Shown: positions 8,831 through 21,044, counted from the first letter of the stretch. The stretch is DNA of 64,000 bases from Pogonophryne albipinna (GCA_028583405.1 CM053243.1:49983826-50047825); one strand, 5' to 3'. Program-made: numbers and translations. Notes: generated from the sequence alone by a model not told the origin.

Positions 8831-11793
8831 ATGTTGCTTCACGTCATCCTTGCAGATGACAACATACAGAGAGTTCGAATTGAAAGTCTTCCGGAGACAG
8901 TTGATGAACTGAAGACCATACTGAAGAACCACCTCACCCTGGAGGGTGAGATGGTCATCCAGTTTCAAGATCCTGAATTCAACAATGAGTTCTGCAACTT
9001 GACGGACATATCGGAGCTACCCAGAGAAAGGCTTAAACTGAAGATCATTATGTCAGACTACACATTGGACACAGGGAGTTTGGACACTTCCAGTGGGTCA
9101 TCAGGAGAGACGTCTGGTCGTTCAAAACACTGGCCTGATCCATTCACCATACCCAGCTTTTCCTATGACATTGAGTTGAAGCTCAGGCGAAGAAATGAAG
9201 CTTATGAAAAGGATGGTTCCTTGTTCGCTCCCACCAATGATGTCAAGACTGACATTCTTGACAAGGTTGGGCGAGCCATGTACGACTTCAATGCATATCC
9301 AACTCCAAAACAAGTTGAAGATGTTGCCAAAGCCCTGGTTGAAAAACATCCATGCTTAAAAGAGCCAGGATCCACACAGGGATGGTACTGCTGGAAGTTT
9401 AGCCTCAGTTTTAAGATGGGAAACCTGCATCAGAAGTATCGTATTGCTGGATGTCCTGAGCTTACAATCAACCGCAAGAGGTCAGCAGGTCAGGAAACCA
9501 GAAAGATGAAGAAAGCAAAGCGGGCCGAGATCAATTTCCTCCCAGATTTTCCGCAAGGTAGAACTCCCAACAGCCTTGAAGAGGAGAGAATAACTCTGCA
9601 AGATGAGGTAAAGAAGAAGAAGCCGGACTGTAATCTGATAGATTCACTGATGGGCAGGTCCTTTGCGCTGCGGAGACAGGAAATTGTTGAGAAGGAGCCA
9701 CTTGTGGCGGAGGTTGAAAGCAGATGGCCAGCATTGTTTTCAGAAAGACAAGTGAGTATAAAGCTTTCACATGTACACCCCCTCTTTATAATTGAAGAAT
9801 AATTTTAAAGAATTGTTTATTTGTCATACAGCTTTGACACATCAATACATGCGTGCAGTGGGAGGCGACACATCAACACAAAACACAAATACACATGCAC
9901 AATGAAATGTGTTCTCTGCTTTTCACCCATCTGTGCTGTCCTTCGTCCAAGGGCAGCCAGGAGCAGTGGGTGTCTGCAGGGGCCGCTCCCTGTCCAATCT
10001 TGGGTCAGGGACAAACAGGAGAGCAATATATTCTTCTGAATGTTTTAATATTGAGGTTCTGTTTTGGTCCTTACAGATTGCTGTTGAGTTCACGCGTCTT
10101 GTGGCTGCTGACCTCCCCAAGTCCTTCCTTTCTGGACTCGACCGGCATTTGCCAAGACTGCTCGAGTTGTACAAAGCACGAGAGAGACGCGACACAAAGA
10201 TTCACAGTCTGCTGGAGTCTCTGGATTCTGAAGTAAGTGAAGAAGTTGCTGTTAGATTGCTGCTAGACCGCCCCGTTAATACAGTGATGTCTTTACATGC
10301 CGGAGACCAAACTCTTTTATTTTTTATCTCGGTGAACATTTCAGTTTTTGAAAGACTAAGCTAATAAATATGGATTGAAGCAGAATATTTCGTTTGATAA
10401 AAACATGTTGTCTATGATGAAAATTATTACATCTATCTTTTTTACAATAAATGTTGACTTTTGGACTTTACAATGCCATAAAAACACATCCAAGCAACAC
10501 ATTAATGTAACGGATCACATGTAATATAGTCAGATCTATCGTGCTCTAGGTGGGCAGTGATATATAAGCCTATTCATTTAGCATTCACACAGTCGGTGAT
10601 ATTTTGCCAGCATTTGTCCGATTAAACTGTGTTGCTTTTAGCCGGTTTATGATTTTAACTTCTTGGTTCTTACGATCCGCGAGCACCATGCTGTGATTGG
10701 TCAGTAGGCGGCGCTTTTGTACGAGTTGATCTGATATCACGAACATAACCTGCTCCGGAGCAGGTTAGGCGTTCAGCATAAGTTACCGCGTTGATCTATC
10801 CCAGTAAGAAGTGAACCACCTTCGTAGTACAGAAAACCCAGGGTTAAACCTGAAGTGACCTCGCTAACCTCAAATCCTGCTTCGTAGTACAGGCCCCTGG
10901 TCTGTCTAGTTTATTTTCTTGATGCCTGTTTTGATGTTTTTGCAGAACTCCAACCAGAACAGAAGGTCTGCAGCACTTCTTGGACTGCCATATTTCATGA
11001 AGGAGGATCCCTCCAACTTCATCAAGTTCTGCGAGGTACGTTTCAAACTTAATAAGAGATGAGTTCCTTAGTGTTAATGTAGCACCCACCTTGACAGGCC
11101 ATGTTCTTGCAGATGAATTTCATCTGTTGCCATCAGGGCGTAGATATGCTCTACCTGCTCTTAAGACTAATCGCTTTTCAAAATCATTCATCCTCTCTGC
11201 ACTCAAACTTATAAATTCTTGGTAGGTTTTTTAACTTGACTATTTATTTATTTATTTATTTATTGTGATGCTATGAAACTACTTATCGTGTAAATTGGAA
11301 TGATCCACATCTCTGCCCCCGGGTGTATCTATCTGTGGGTTTTTCTTCCTGTATGTTCCTCCCTGTACATGACATAAACTGCTCACAACCAATTGCCCCT
11401 CGCGGGATTAATAAAGTTGTTGATTGATTGATTAGTTATTCAATGTTTTCTGATATAATTCAGGCCACTGACTCAGAGGAGGCGGCAGCTGTAAACGGAG
11501 TGGATGTTGGCATACTGATCGTCACTGAAGAACGGGAGCCGGCAGCCCTACCAAGGAATATTGCGGATGTTGCTGTGATCCTGGAGGGGCGCATTGTTTT
11601 GCGCAAGCTGCGAGATTTACCAACCGGCTTTGCTGTGCTGATGGGCATACTTTACAGCCTCAACATTGATTATCCTAAGGGACTGAAAAATACCTTTGAG
11701 GTCATTCAGAAGGTAATCATGGACATTGGGGGAGGCACCTGCTCTGCTCGGGCTCATGGACTGCGAAACAAATTGCTTCAGGGCACAATATAG
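8831..11793 (+). CDS. PB1-domain, SAMD3-like protein carried by the EnSpm element (four coding exons)
   Basis: Coding exons are 8831-9751, 10077-10232, 10946-11035 and 11464-11793, each with consensus GT/AG borders (GTGAGT, GTAAGT, GTACGT donors) and a continuous frame of about 498 residues. A TTCTCCCAG acceptor at about 8806 sets the 5' UTR. Residues 1-75 (HVILADDNIQRVRIESLP to LKLKI) resemble a PB1 domain. A Ser-rich linker follows, then a conserved block (WPDPFTIPSFSYDIELKL, FNAYPTPKQVEDVAKALV, GWYCWKFSLSFKMGNLHQKY) known from multi-copy fish proteins labelled 'sterile alpha motif domain-containing protein 3-like', then a basic patch (KRSAGQETRKMKKAKR). I see no SAM domain in this copy. 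The frame looks intact. Function is unknown; its place between the CACTA ends suggests a second transposon protein, perhaps an accessory DNA-binding factor. Confidence 0.7.
9803..10040. repeat. Intronic SINE/LINE-tail-like repeat in the PB1-like gene
   Basis: The intron segment (TTTATTTGTCATACAGC, then AATACACATGCACAATGAAA and a GC-rich stretch) looks like an inverted fish non-LTR tail. Family not assigned; no TSD established. Confidence 0.35.
10660..10897 (-). mobile_element. PIF/Harbinger-like terminal fragment in an intron
   Basis: Read on the minus strand from 10897, the sequence starts GGGCCTGTACTACGAAGCAG and contains a second TACTACGAAG copy, a pattern I associate with fish Harbinger-type ends. 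No matching left end is visible, so it is a fragment and the family is tentative. Confidence 0.4.
11095..11436 (+). mobile_element. 3' end of a Rex1/CR1-group LINE in an intron
   Basis: A short frame reads HLLPSGRRYALPALKTNR, the conserved C-terminal end of Rex1-type ORF2. The 3' UTR ends CCCCTCGCGGGATTAATAAA followed by a (TTGA)n-type tail at 11410-11436. It is severely 5'-truncated and lies in the last intron of the PB1-like gene. Confidence 0.7.
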
Positions 11794-11964
11794 AGATGTG
11801 GTTCCCTTCCCTGTCTGGGTTCCATCTTAAGGTTATTTAATGTGGTTATTTGATGTGCTGCACAACTCCAAGGCAGCCAGCAAGACTTGTTCTGTTCCAG
11901 CTAAACTGCATTACAAATGTTTAACAATTTCCTTTTAAACAGGGTGCTGGATTTTCCCTCTGTT

Positions 11965-13090
11965 GTTAATTTTGCAATTATATGTTAGCTTGTTATTTTA
12001 TGAAACGATAATATATCTGTCAAGTATAGAGTGCCACAGTGTAAATATATCAATCATAAATCTATCGATTATATTTATGATTAGAAAATTATAAAAGTAG
12101 GGTAGACATGTGGAGATTATCCGGCTGAACAAAACGTGATCTGTCTCTTAAATGTGTCTCAACCACAGGACCCTATTTCCAGCTATTTTCCAAAATCCTA
12201 TGGAGAAATTGCATTGTTTTTTGTCGAAGGAACCCATGTGCAGCTTACTTGCGGGTTTTAGGACGCGTCACTGTGGCACTCTATACTTGACAGATATATT
12301 ATCGTTTCATAAAATAACAAGCTAACATATAATTCCAAAATTAACAGAAAAAATAGCTGGAAATAATGTGTGTGGTTGAGACACATTTAAGAGACAGATC
12401 ACGTTTTGTTCAGCCGGATAATCTCCACATGTCAACCCTACTTTCATAATTTTCTAATCACCACATGTCAACCCTACTTTCATAATTTTCAAATTTTCTA
12501 ATCATAAATATATCAATCATTGCATTGCTTTTTGTCGAAGGAACCCATGTGCAGCTTACTTCCGGGTTTTAGGACGCGTCACTGTGGCACTCTATACTTG
12601 ACAGATATATTATCGTTTCATAAAATAACAAGCTAACATATAATTCCAAAATTAACAAAGGGAAAATCTGCAGTAAGCTGCACATGGGTTCCTTCGACAA
12701 AAAGCAATGCAATTTCTCCATAGGATTTTGGAAAATAGCTGGAAATAATGTGTGTGGTTGAGACACATTTAAGAGACAGATCACGTTTTGTTCAGCCGGA
12801 TAATCTCCACATGTCAACCATAATTTTCTAATCATAAATATAATCGATAGATTTATGATTGATATATTTATGATTAGAAAATTATGAAAGTAGGGTTGAC
12901 ATGTGGAGATTATCCGGCTGAACAAAACGTGATCTGTCTCTTAAATGTGTCTCAACCACAGACCCTATTTCCAGCTATTTTCCAAAATCCTATGGAGAAA
13001 TTGCATTGCTTTTTGTCGAAGGAACCGGAAGGAGTTTACTTCCGAGTTTTAGGACGCCTCACTGTGGCACTCTATACATGTTTATACAGA
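11965..13090. repeat. Cluster of inverted MITE copies
   Basis: Two sequence blocks recur in both orientations. Block X (TTTTAGGACGCGTCACTGTG, then CACTCTATACTTGACAGATA, TATTATCGTTTCAT) appears reversed at about 11965-12040 and forward at about 12250-12345, 12560-12655 and 13045-13080. Block Y (GACATGTGGAGATTATCCGG, then CTGAACAAAACGTGATCTG) is forward at about 12105-12240 and 12897-13030 and reversed at about 12365-12470 and 12690-12830. The arms are nearly identical and could fold into long hairpins. A relative is at 58316-58575. No coding sequence is supported. Confidence 0.75.
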
Positions 13091-13339
13091 TTCGGTTAAA
13101 GGCACAACTTTTCATTGTTTATCCACGTAAATATTAACCAATACAATATCTGTTTGCTGAACTGTAGCATGTTTTTAAGTTTGGCTTGTTTGCAGTTGGA
13201 TAGATGTTTCAAAGAAAGGCGTTGCCTTTAAACATATATTACTCGAGGCATAGTTCGTTGTTCTATTAATAATGTGCTGCTGATGTTCCGCCTTGAGCTA
13301 CTGCACTTTCAACAAAGTTACTACATTATGAATAAATGT

Positions 13340-13963
13340 ATGTTTTTGATTGTTAATTGTTTCAGAAATTCACTTCACCAGTTTGAAAATGTTGGATTCG
13401 GTAGCCAGAGCAATTGTTAATTCAAAAAAGTTGTCTGAATTTAAGATTGCTAGACAAGACAACTTTCTATGTTCACTGAACATAAAGTCAAGTTTAAACA
13501 ACTTTAATAACTTTACTGCTAAACCGAATAAGTTGATGAGACTTAGGGTAGTCAGTTCATTCAGTGTTTTATTGACTACACAGTCTATCAATTGAACTAA
13601 TTATTCTAAGTTTAAGACACTTAAGGGTGAGTTGAGAGAATTTGAGAAAAGTTGTTGATGCAACAAAAATATTTGTTCATTTGACAAAAATAAAAGAAGT
13701 TCACCCAATGGTTTACTTGCTTTATTTAGAGTCCTGTGAACTTGGTTTTTTAAGTTGGAGAAACGTAATTGAGAGTTGAAATTACTTGATATCCTTTCCT
13801 GGCTAAACTTAATTGAGAGTTGAAATTACTTGATATCCTTTCCTGGCTAAACTTAATTGTAAGTTGAATTTACTTGAGATACTTTCCTGGCCCTAATCAA
13901 AATTTTAAGGCAACAGGGTTACAAATTATTTTAAATTGAGTCAACTTGTATTTTTTTACAGTG
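13340..13963. repeat. EnSpm right subterminal region with short tandem repeats
   Basis: About 13755-13870 holds two and a half copies of a roughly 48-bp unit (AATTGAGAGTTGAAATTACT, then TGATATCCTTTCCTGGCTAA). Further GTTGA/CAACTT motifs lead to AAATTGAGTCAACTTG and the terminal TTTTTTTACAGTG. This fits the transposase-binding subterminal arrays of CACTA elements. Short open frames here look fortuitous. Confidence 0.55.
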
Positions 13964-14123
13964 TGGAGTTGGGGATTACAGTTATATTTCACACAGGCTC
14001 CGCCCTCTACTGGACTCTATGGGTACTACTCTCTATCATGCTGTGCGTGCTTTCACCTACTGAGTTTTACGTAAACGTAGCCGGCCAATCGGGGCGAGCC
14101 TACCTGAATGCGTGCGCAGGCCC

Positions 14124-14140
14124 ACAGTATATAAGGCGGC
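14124..14140 (+). promoter_or_regulatory. TATA-box promoter of the DIRS-like element
   Basis: CAGTATATAAGGCGGC lies about 100 bases upstream of the gag ATG at 14229, with a pyrimidine-rich initiator-like stretch (CTATCCTTTTTCTCTTC) about 30 bases downstream. Confidence 0.55.
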
Positions 14141-14228
14141 TACACCCGCCGCCCACTATCCTTTTTCTCTTCAGACGAGCTGACAACCGAAGAGTTAAAA
14201 TGAAACGAAGATTAAGAAGAAAACGAGA

Positions 14229-15063
14229 ATGGACTCACCGTTACTAGAAGCTCGGCCATGCCCCATCTGCCCTGGTTTGATCGCGGGCGCGGATCCACAC
14301 CGGTTCTGCTTTGAGTGTCTGGGGGCCGACCACGCCATGGAGGGTGGTGGACATTCCCCGACCTGCAGTGCCTGTCGGGCGAATCCGCGGCTCCGACGGC
14401 AGCATCGCCTGGACCATTTCCGGCAGGCACAATATGCCGTTCCTGAGGACGATCCGGACCGAGGCGATGTGGAGGTGGTGGAGATGGACGGAGAGGTGCC
14501 TTTCGTCTTCGCACTTCCGACCAGCCGTGCTGCTCCGCTGGTCGAGGAGGAAGAAGATGAGGAAGACTTTTCGCTGTCAGGCGTTTCTGGCAGCGTGGGG
14601 CCACCACACAGATCTGTTCGTCAGGATTTCCCGCTGGTGATGGCCATGGCAGCGGACCGTGCGGGCCTGACGGTTCCTCCTCTGCTACCACCCAGACCGG
14701 TGAGCCGACTCCGTCAGGGGTTTTATGGCCCGGTCCAGCCGACTTTTGTCTCGCCCCTGCTGCCGGACGTATGGCAGTGTGTGGAGGCGACGTGGCGGCA
14801 ACCTCTCAGAGCGAGAGCTTCGGTTGCCGGCATGACGGGGTTGCTAAGGCTAGAGGGCCAACCGGACTCAGTGTGTCCCGGTGTGCCCCCCTTAGATGAG
14901 AGCCTGGCGGCCCATCTGCTTCCCCAGGCAGCTGGTTGGGCAGAGGGGAGAAGGCCCCTGCCCCCGCTGCCTCGTGACCGTGAGGCGTTGGAATATCTAG
15001 ATAGGATATTCCAACTCGGGGCTCAGATGGCCGCGGCGGCCAACAACCTGGGCGTGTTGGGGG
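14229..15063 (+). CDS. DIRS/Ngaro-type gag, 5' part
   Basis: The frame starts MDSPLLEARPCPICPGLIAG and contains zinc-ligand clusters in CPICPGLI, FCFECLGADHA and CSACRA, the N-terminal layout of fish DIRS-type Gag proteins. An acidic stretch follows (EEEEDEEDF), then the conserved middle region: RAGLTVPPLLPPRP, PLLPDVWQCVEATWRQPL and ESLAAHLLP. A hAT element cuts the frame at 15064. It continues for a few codons at 16205-16217 and again from 18838. Gag would package element RNA. The promoter is 100 bp upstream. Confidence 0.7.
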
Positions 15064-16196
15064 CAGGGTAGGATTTTCACGGCGGCCATGACGGCCATGG
15101 CCGTCGTAGCCCCTTGGTCTGGCCATTATGCCCCACAAATAATTGTACGTCCTACGGCCACCATGGCCTGTGTGCCCCTGATACTGTTAAAATCTCGAAG
15201 TTGCTTTAAAAGCGACAGAACAGTGTTTTCTGAACTGCATTATGCTGCGTTCACAACGGACGTGATGCGAATATTCTCATCGCTCTAACCGCTGGAGTTT
15301 CACCGCGGCTGTCAGCTGTGTTTACCCCTGTCATTCAAACAGAACACGCTGGAGAGGGGGCGGGGCTTATTTCCATGTAAATACTGTGGTGGAAACCAAC
15401 TGCTACAAAATGAACATATTTGACCGTGATTTATTGTAATACACGTTTCAAAATGATGCCGAACTAACTAAATACTGATACCGGTTAGTAAAAAACATAA
15501 ATTAATGCTTTGACAAGTCTGCAGATAAGACGGCAAGCGAGAAACCTTTTAAAATGCGTGTTTTCTGAATGGATCAATCAGGCTAAACTAACCTGTAGCT
15601 GCTCCGTCCACACTCACAACAACGTCCTAAAGACAGAATTAAAGCAGCGATTGTATTCACCATGACAGTCTGTGATTTGTACATGTTTAACTTTTGTCCA
15701 GTTTCTGACCAGAGCTGTGAGGAGTTGATTAAAGATACTCTCGTACACACACACACACACACACACACGCGCACACACACACTTCACTGTGCACTGCTGA
15801 ATGATGTATGTGCAGAGTTTGACCCTTGAAGGCTGTTTCTTCTGCTCTGAAATGGAATATATTTGTTACATATTAATAGAATTTTAGATTTTTTGATTTG
15901 ATTTTGGATTTGTGAATGGGAGAAGTAGTATATGGAAAACATACCAAACACTAATTATTCAAAGTAAAGTATTTTATTGTATATGCGGTAATACTAAGGA
16001 GGCATAGGCCTATATGATGATATCATGTTTGACATTATTGATATTAAAAAAGTGATTTGTTTTCCATGTCATTCGTGTTATTTATTTGCAAGCTCCAAAT
16101 CCAAATGTTTCCCTCAATGGCCTTTGTGCCCTGAAAAAATGTGTAACACCAAAGGCCAAATGGCCTTGCCCCTAAAATGACGAAATTCCAAGCCTG
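15064..16196. mobile_element. Non-autonomous hAT in the DIRS gag, 8-bp TSD GTTGGGGG
   Basis: The ends CAGGGTAGGATTTTCACG (15064) and the inverse of CAGGCTTGGAATTTCGTC (ending 16196) are similar. GTTGGGGG flanks both sides (15056-15063 and 16197-16204). The subterminal GGCCATGGCC-type repeats match between ends. No transposase frame is present. The internal segment at about 15390-15530 is shared, inverted, with about 57000-57125. Confidence 0.85.
15746..15781. repeat. (CA)n microsatellite
   Basis: About 36 bases of CA repeat with one CGCG interruption. Confidence 0.9.
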
Positions 16197-17549
16197 GTTG
16201 GGGGTATCACTAATTACCAGAGGTGTGGACTCGAGTCACATGACTTGGACTCGAATCAGACTCGAGTCACAAATTTGATGACTTGAGACTCGACTTGACA
16301 AAATCACAAAACACTTGCGACTCGACTTGGACTTGAACACCAATGACTCGGGACTTGACTTGGACTTGAGCCTTCTGACTTGAGGTGACTTGATACTTTA
16401 ATTCAGAGGTCTCCAACACGCCGATCGCGAGCTGCCGTTAGAAGAGCAGACTCCCGTCGGGGAGAGCAGAATCTCTCCTACTCTTGCTGCGAATCCTTGC
16501 AGGCAGGGGCTGGTCTTTATTTAGCTGGGCCACCATGCGGCCAATCATATGCGAGGACACACTAGGATCATACCATTATGTGAAAGAAGGGTGGGGGGCA
16601 CAGCATGTGTAGTGGTACAGGCCAGCTGCACAGAGCGACGGGGAGCCGGATTTAAATGCAAGCGCGTCGGAAAAAGTCAAGAAATGAGCGAAAACCAAAA
16701 AAAGAAGCAGCATCTGGCTGCTTTTCAATGATATTGGAGAAAGCAAAGCTGAGTGCAGGATTTGTAAAATGAAAATGTTTTGGTAACCACTCAGGATTTA
16801 TTGTCAGAGGTAGGAGAAGTTCAGACAATTAAAAAAGTTACAATCAGGGTTCCCGCGGGGTCTTAACAAGTCTTAAAAAGTCTTAAATTTGATAATCTGA
16901 ATTTAAGCCCTTAAAAAGGTCTTAAATATGATTTAGAAGGTCTTAAAAATTATCGGATTTGAAAGGTACTTCTGTGTTGCGATAGCGTCTAAATGTGTTT
17001 TGGGGGACATGTCCGGGCTGCAAAGTAACCAGTACGGTAATAGCCTTTCAGTTCCCCCCAACAATTTGTATTGAATTAAATCAACATGGAACCAGTAATC
17101 ACTAACTTTGTTTCCCCCGGCCCCTTATTGGAGAACACCCAGCTAGTAACCTAGCAACCAAGCTTCAGCTCATGTAGCCTATCTTCGAATCTACTTACAA
17201 ATTAATATGGGAAGTGTCAGTTCAACCGTATTTGGTTGGAAAACATCTAATTTAGTGCTTGGTTGAAACCAGTGGAGGGGAACGTGTTTGAAGCCAGCTG
17301 CACCTTTTGCAAAAGAAATTAGCGTTTGTTTTGCTAATGTAGCGTTAGCTAGTGGAGCGTTAGCTAGTGCAGCAGCTCCCGCAACAACACCGGGGGACCT
17401 CCGGCGAAGTTTGGGTCTACGTCAACCCTAAAAGCGGAGGTGCTGTAGACGCTAAATACCGTAGCTAAACACCAATCATACAACAGCAACGATGAAATAG
17501 TGTAGCCAAGGCAGCAGAGCTCTGAATATAGCTCTGTCACTCTCTCTCA

Positions 17550-18049
<500 letters not shown>

Positions 18050-18837
18050 ACACGCTAACACAGTTCTGTACTGTTATGCTGTTACGTTCAGTCATTGTTC
18101 TTATGTTGAACATGAATACATTTACTTTGTAAGTGATTATGGGACGTATTTCTTCTTTCATATCAATTTTCCTTCATACTTTATTGCCGTGAAATAGGTC
18201 TTAAATTCTATTCAAAGTGGTCTTAAAAAGGTGTTAAAAAGTCTTAAATTTGAGTTGGCGAAACCTGCAGGAACCCTGTACAATAAAATGTTACAAGTAA
18301 AAGTAGAAAAGTATTATCATCAAAATATAGTTAAAGTACCACCTGCAGAGGGATCTAGATGCAGGTGTTCTTTTCCTCATAGAGACCGCCTCGCTGCACA
18401 TTATCCCTTGCATAAAGATAGATTGTGGGTCCCTCATAACATGTTGTACACAGTGGAAATAAACATTCTGGTCACCTCAACATCAGGGATCTTATACATT
18501 AAACTCCTTCTGAATCAAACCGTCACGGTAGCCTTACCTTACTGATCCCTCTTAAATTAGAAAAAAAAACACGTTACCAGCAGAGAGAAAATTGATTATT
18601 AAATTATTAATGTGACTAATAAAGAGCAGTTTTATTATTAAGTATTATTCTGTTGATCAATGTCATTACATTTGGCGAAAAGCACATAATGACTTGTTTA
18701 AGACTCGTTTTGTCAAAGTTTAAGACTTGGACTTGACTTGAACTTGCCCATCCTGACTTGAGACTTGACTTGGACTTGAGCGCAAAGACTTGAGACTTGA
18801 CTCGGACTTGCAAAACAATGACTTGGTCCCACCTCTG

Positions 18838-19376
18838 CTAATTACCCCGCAACCAGAAACCTCCGCCCCTTCGTCTCAGGGCGACCCGGGCGATTATGCG
18901 GACCGCTGCATCGGACAGATTAATAATCTGGTGAACGGTGTGGCGGCTGCAGCTGGCCGTGTGATGTCCCTAGCCACAGTGGGGTCACGACATGTGTGGT
19001 TGGGACTCACGGCATAGTCTAGGTCGGACCGTGACGATCTCCTGGGAGCCCCCATATCCACGGCAGGGCTCTTTGGGTCTGTTACCGCGGTAACACAGCG
19101 CTTTCGCCGCTTGGAGGAGGAAAGACAGCAGCTCAGCCGGATGCTGCCGCTGGCTCTCCCTCAGCGGGGTGAGCGCGGACCGACAGTGAGAAGGAGAGAC
19201 AGGCGCAGGGCCTTGGCTCCCATAGCTCCCGTCTCCTCTCCTGCTCACCCGTCCAGCTCTGCGCGGCGATTCCAGAGGGCTCCACGAAACCAAGCTGGGC
19301 GATCCTGGAGAAATCCTGCCCCGAACCCGTGTCAGCAGAGGGCCGCGGGTTGGGGTGCGCCGCCCGCTCCGCGTTG
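18838..19376 (+). pseudogene. DIRS/Ngaro-type gag, 3' part, with an in-frame stop
   Basis: The frame resumes after both hATs (LITPQPETSAPSSQG). Conserved DIRS Gag blocks follow: AGRVMSLATVGSRHVWLGLT, then DRDDLLGAPISTAGLFG and VTQRFRRLEEERQQ, ending in a basic tail. A TAG at 19015-19017 splits the frame in the middle of a conserved region, so this copy is dead independently of the hATs. No reverse transcriptase or tyrosine recombinase follows, so the element is a 5' fragment. Confidence 0.65.
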
Positions 19377-19829
19377 ACGGGCGGCGGGAGGTAGCGTCCC
19401 AGCGGAGAGGGCTCTCTCCACCCAGGACGCGAGGATGAATCCTGTCTCCAATATTTATGATCCTACTGTGTGCATAAATAAAAATGATTGCAATTATTCC
19501 GGTGTGAGAGTCATTCCCTTCCACAATCCCGCACTTCATGGTAATGCCTGTACAGATTCCCCCCTTCGCCACCAGTACAGGAAGCAACCAGCGGGTGCGC
19601 GCATGTGATAAACCGCAGGAAGCACTGTCAGAATGCTATGCGGGTACAAGGGCATTACGGGCGGCGTGAGGTTGTTAGAAAACACATCACGCCGAGTGTA
19701 AAAACTCCGGTTAATGCTTCTTTCTCTTTGAGAGAAAACAACATTACGGCGGAGCGTGCGCTCTCGCGAGAGCGGGCTGTGGGGCGTTTCAGGGACCTCA
19801 CTATCAGTGCAGGAGTAGTCTTTTTGGAG
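19377..19829 (+). other. Junction sequence between DIRS gag and piggyBac fragment
   Basis: An AATAAA-like signal occurs near 19480 (GCATAAATAAAAATG). The remainder has no supported gene, and I could not locate a left piggyBac end (TTAA plus terminal repeat) here. Confidence 0.35.
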
Positions 19830-20480
19830 ATGGCAAGGCATTACAGCACACAGGAAGCTCTGGACATCATCATGCACTCTGATTGCGAGGATGGCTCCTC
19901 ATCCTCCTCCGTGGACTCTGAGGCTGACACAGAAGAGGCCTCAGAGTCCACGGAGGACGCCTCAGAGGTGGGAACAGACCAGCTAGAGTCCAACTCAGAC
20001 TCATCTGAAACTGAGAGCGGAGGGGAGTTGGAGGAAGCAGCTGCAGGATGGACTTCAAAAAATGGTCAAGTGTTTTGGTCTCCCACAAACACTGAGACGC
20101 TCCGCTACGTCCCAGCAGCCACAAGTTTGACCCCGGGACCAACACACTATGCTGTCGCCCGAATCAGTGACCCGGCATCCAGCTTTGCACTGCTGATGAC
20201 AGATGACATCCTGCAGCATATTGTGTCCATGACAAACCTGCATGGGAGACGGTCAATTGCAGAGTGGCGAGATATGGACACAGAGGAACTGCAGGCTTAC
20301 GTGGGGCTGCTCATTTTGGCCGGTGTTTACAGATCAAAAAATGAATCGACCCTCAGCCTCTGGAGTGAGAAATCGGGACGGAGCATTTTCCGAGCCACGA
20401 TGTCCCACAAAAGGTTTCACCAAATCAGCCGAACACTGCGGTTCGACGACAAGCTATCCCGACCGCGAAATTCAAATTAA
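19830..20480 (+). pseudogene. piggyBac-type transposase, N-terminal third only
   Basis: The frame starts MARHYSTQEALDIIMHSD, followed by a Ser/Glu/Asp-rich acidic region (about residues 25-70). The conserved piggyBac domain opening comes next: TDDILQHIVSMTN, DTEELQAYVGLLILAGVY, STLSLWSEKSGRSIFRATMS, then LRFDD. Sequence after 20470 departs and stops, so the catalytic aspartates and the C-terminal zinc-binding region are missing. The 216-residue piece is about a third of a normal transposase. Confidence 0.8.
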
Positions 20481-20816
20481 TTTTGCTGCCAATCATTGAC
20501 CAATATAGGGACCTAATAATAACAATAATCAAATATTCCTTGAAATTTATCTTTTGAAAATTATTCTAGTTTTTTGTTCTTTTCAATAAAAAAAAACTGT
20601 GGAGTTTTTTCAACAAACTGGCATTTAAAGAGTTAAAATCCCCAAAATATAATTCATATTTCATATGTGTATGTCAGGCTGGAGTAGTTTTAAAAGACTG
20701 ACTCTTTGAAAGTGGAAATAAATATTAATATATCATATTTTTATAGCAGTTTTTGTGAAGGTGGCATTTTATGGCCTTAGGCCTTTTTTTTAAGGGACTC
20801 TTAAGGGTTAATACTG
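20481..20816 (+). mobile_element. piggyBac right end with TTAA
   Basis: An AT-rich non-coding stretch ends in TTAAGGGACTCTTAAGGG directly followed by TTAA at 20809-20812, the expected piggyBac terminus and target. It pairs with the truncated transposase as an internally deleted copy. Confidence 0.55.
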
Positions 20817-21005
20817 CTCACAGGCTGCTAGTGTATTCATACCCAAGCTCACTGTTTATTCATCATTCAATTCATTCTATATTTTATTCTGTAGATTGTG
20901 TACATTACTTTTCACTTTACTGCTTGTTGCACCGTTAGAAGCTAAACTGCATTTCGTTGTCTCAGTACCTGTAATCTGTGCAATAAAGCAGGCATCTTTA
21001 TTGTA
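20817..21005 (+). mobile_element. LINE/SINE 3' tail
   Basis: CTGCTTGTTGCACCG, then CTAAACTGCATTTCGTTGTC and TGTGCAATAAAG form a common fish non-LTR 3' tail. No ORF remains. Confidence 0.55.
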
Positions 21006-21044
21006 GCCTCAACAATCAAGTTCTAAGTAGTGCAATATGAAATA

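Larger units (their letters stand above)
638..13963 (+). mobile_element. EnSpm/CACTA-type DNA transposon, about 13.3 kb, with two genes
   Basis: The left end at 638 starts CACTGTAAAAAAA and the right end at 13951-13963 is its exact inverse TTTTTTTACAGTG, a 13-bp perfect terminal inverted repeat of CACTA type. TG dinucleotides flank both sides (636-637 and 13964-13965), allowing a 2-bp TSD, though that is weak evidence. Motifs related to TTGACTCAAC/AAGTTGA recur near both ends (about 690-760 and 13500-13950), as expected of subterminal transposase-binding repeats. Inside are a tnp2-like transposase and a PB1/SAMD3-like gene, both on the + strand. The element is loaded with later insertions: hATs at 2123 and 4580, a solo LTR at 8492, a LINE tail at 11095 and MITEs from 11965. 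The ends were paired by eye. Confidence 0.65.

Noticed and set aside
13370..13595. Overlapping frames of 73-81 codons on both strands
   Set aside because: AT-rich subterminal EnSpm sequence with no homology or gene context.
14212..15138. Alternative frames over the DIRS gag on both strands
   Set aside because: The + strand frame from 14229 has the conserved Gag motifs; the others are shadows of the same GC-rich sequence.
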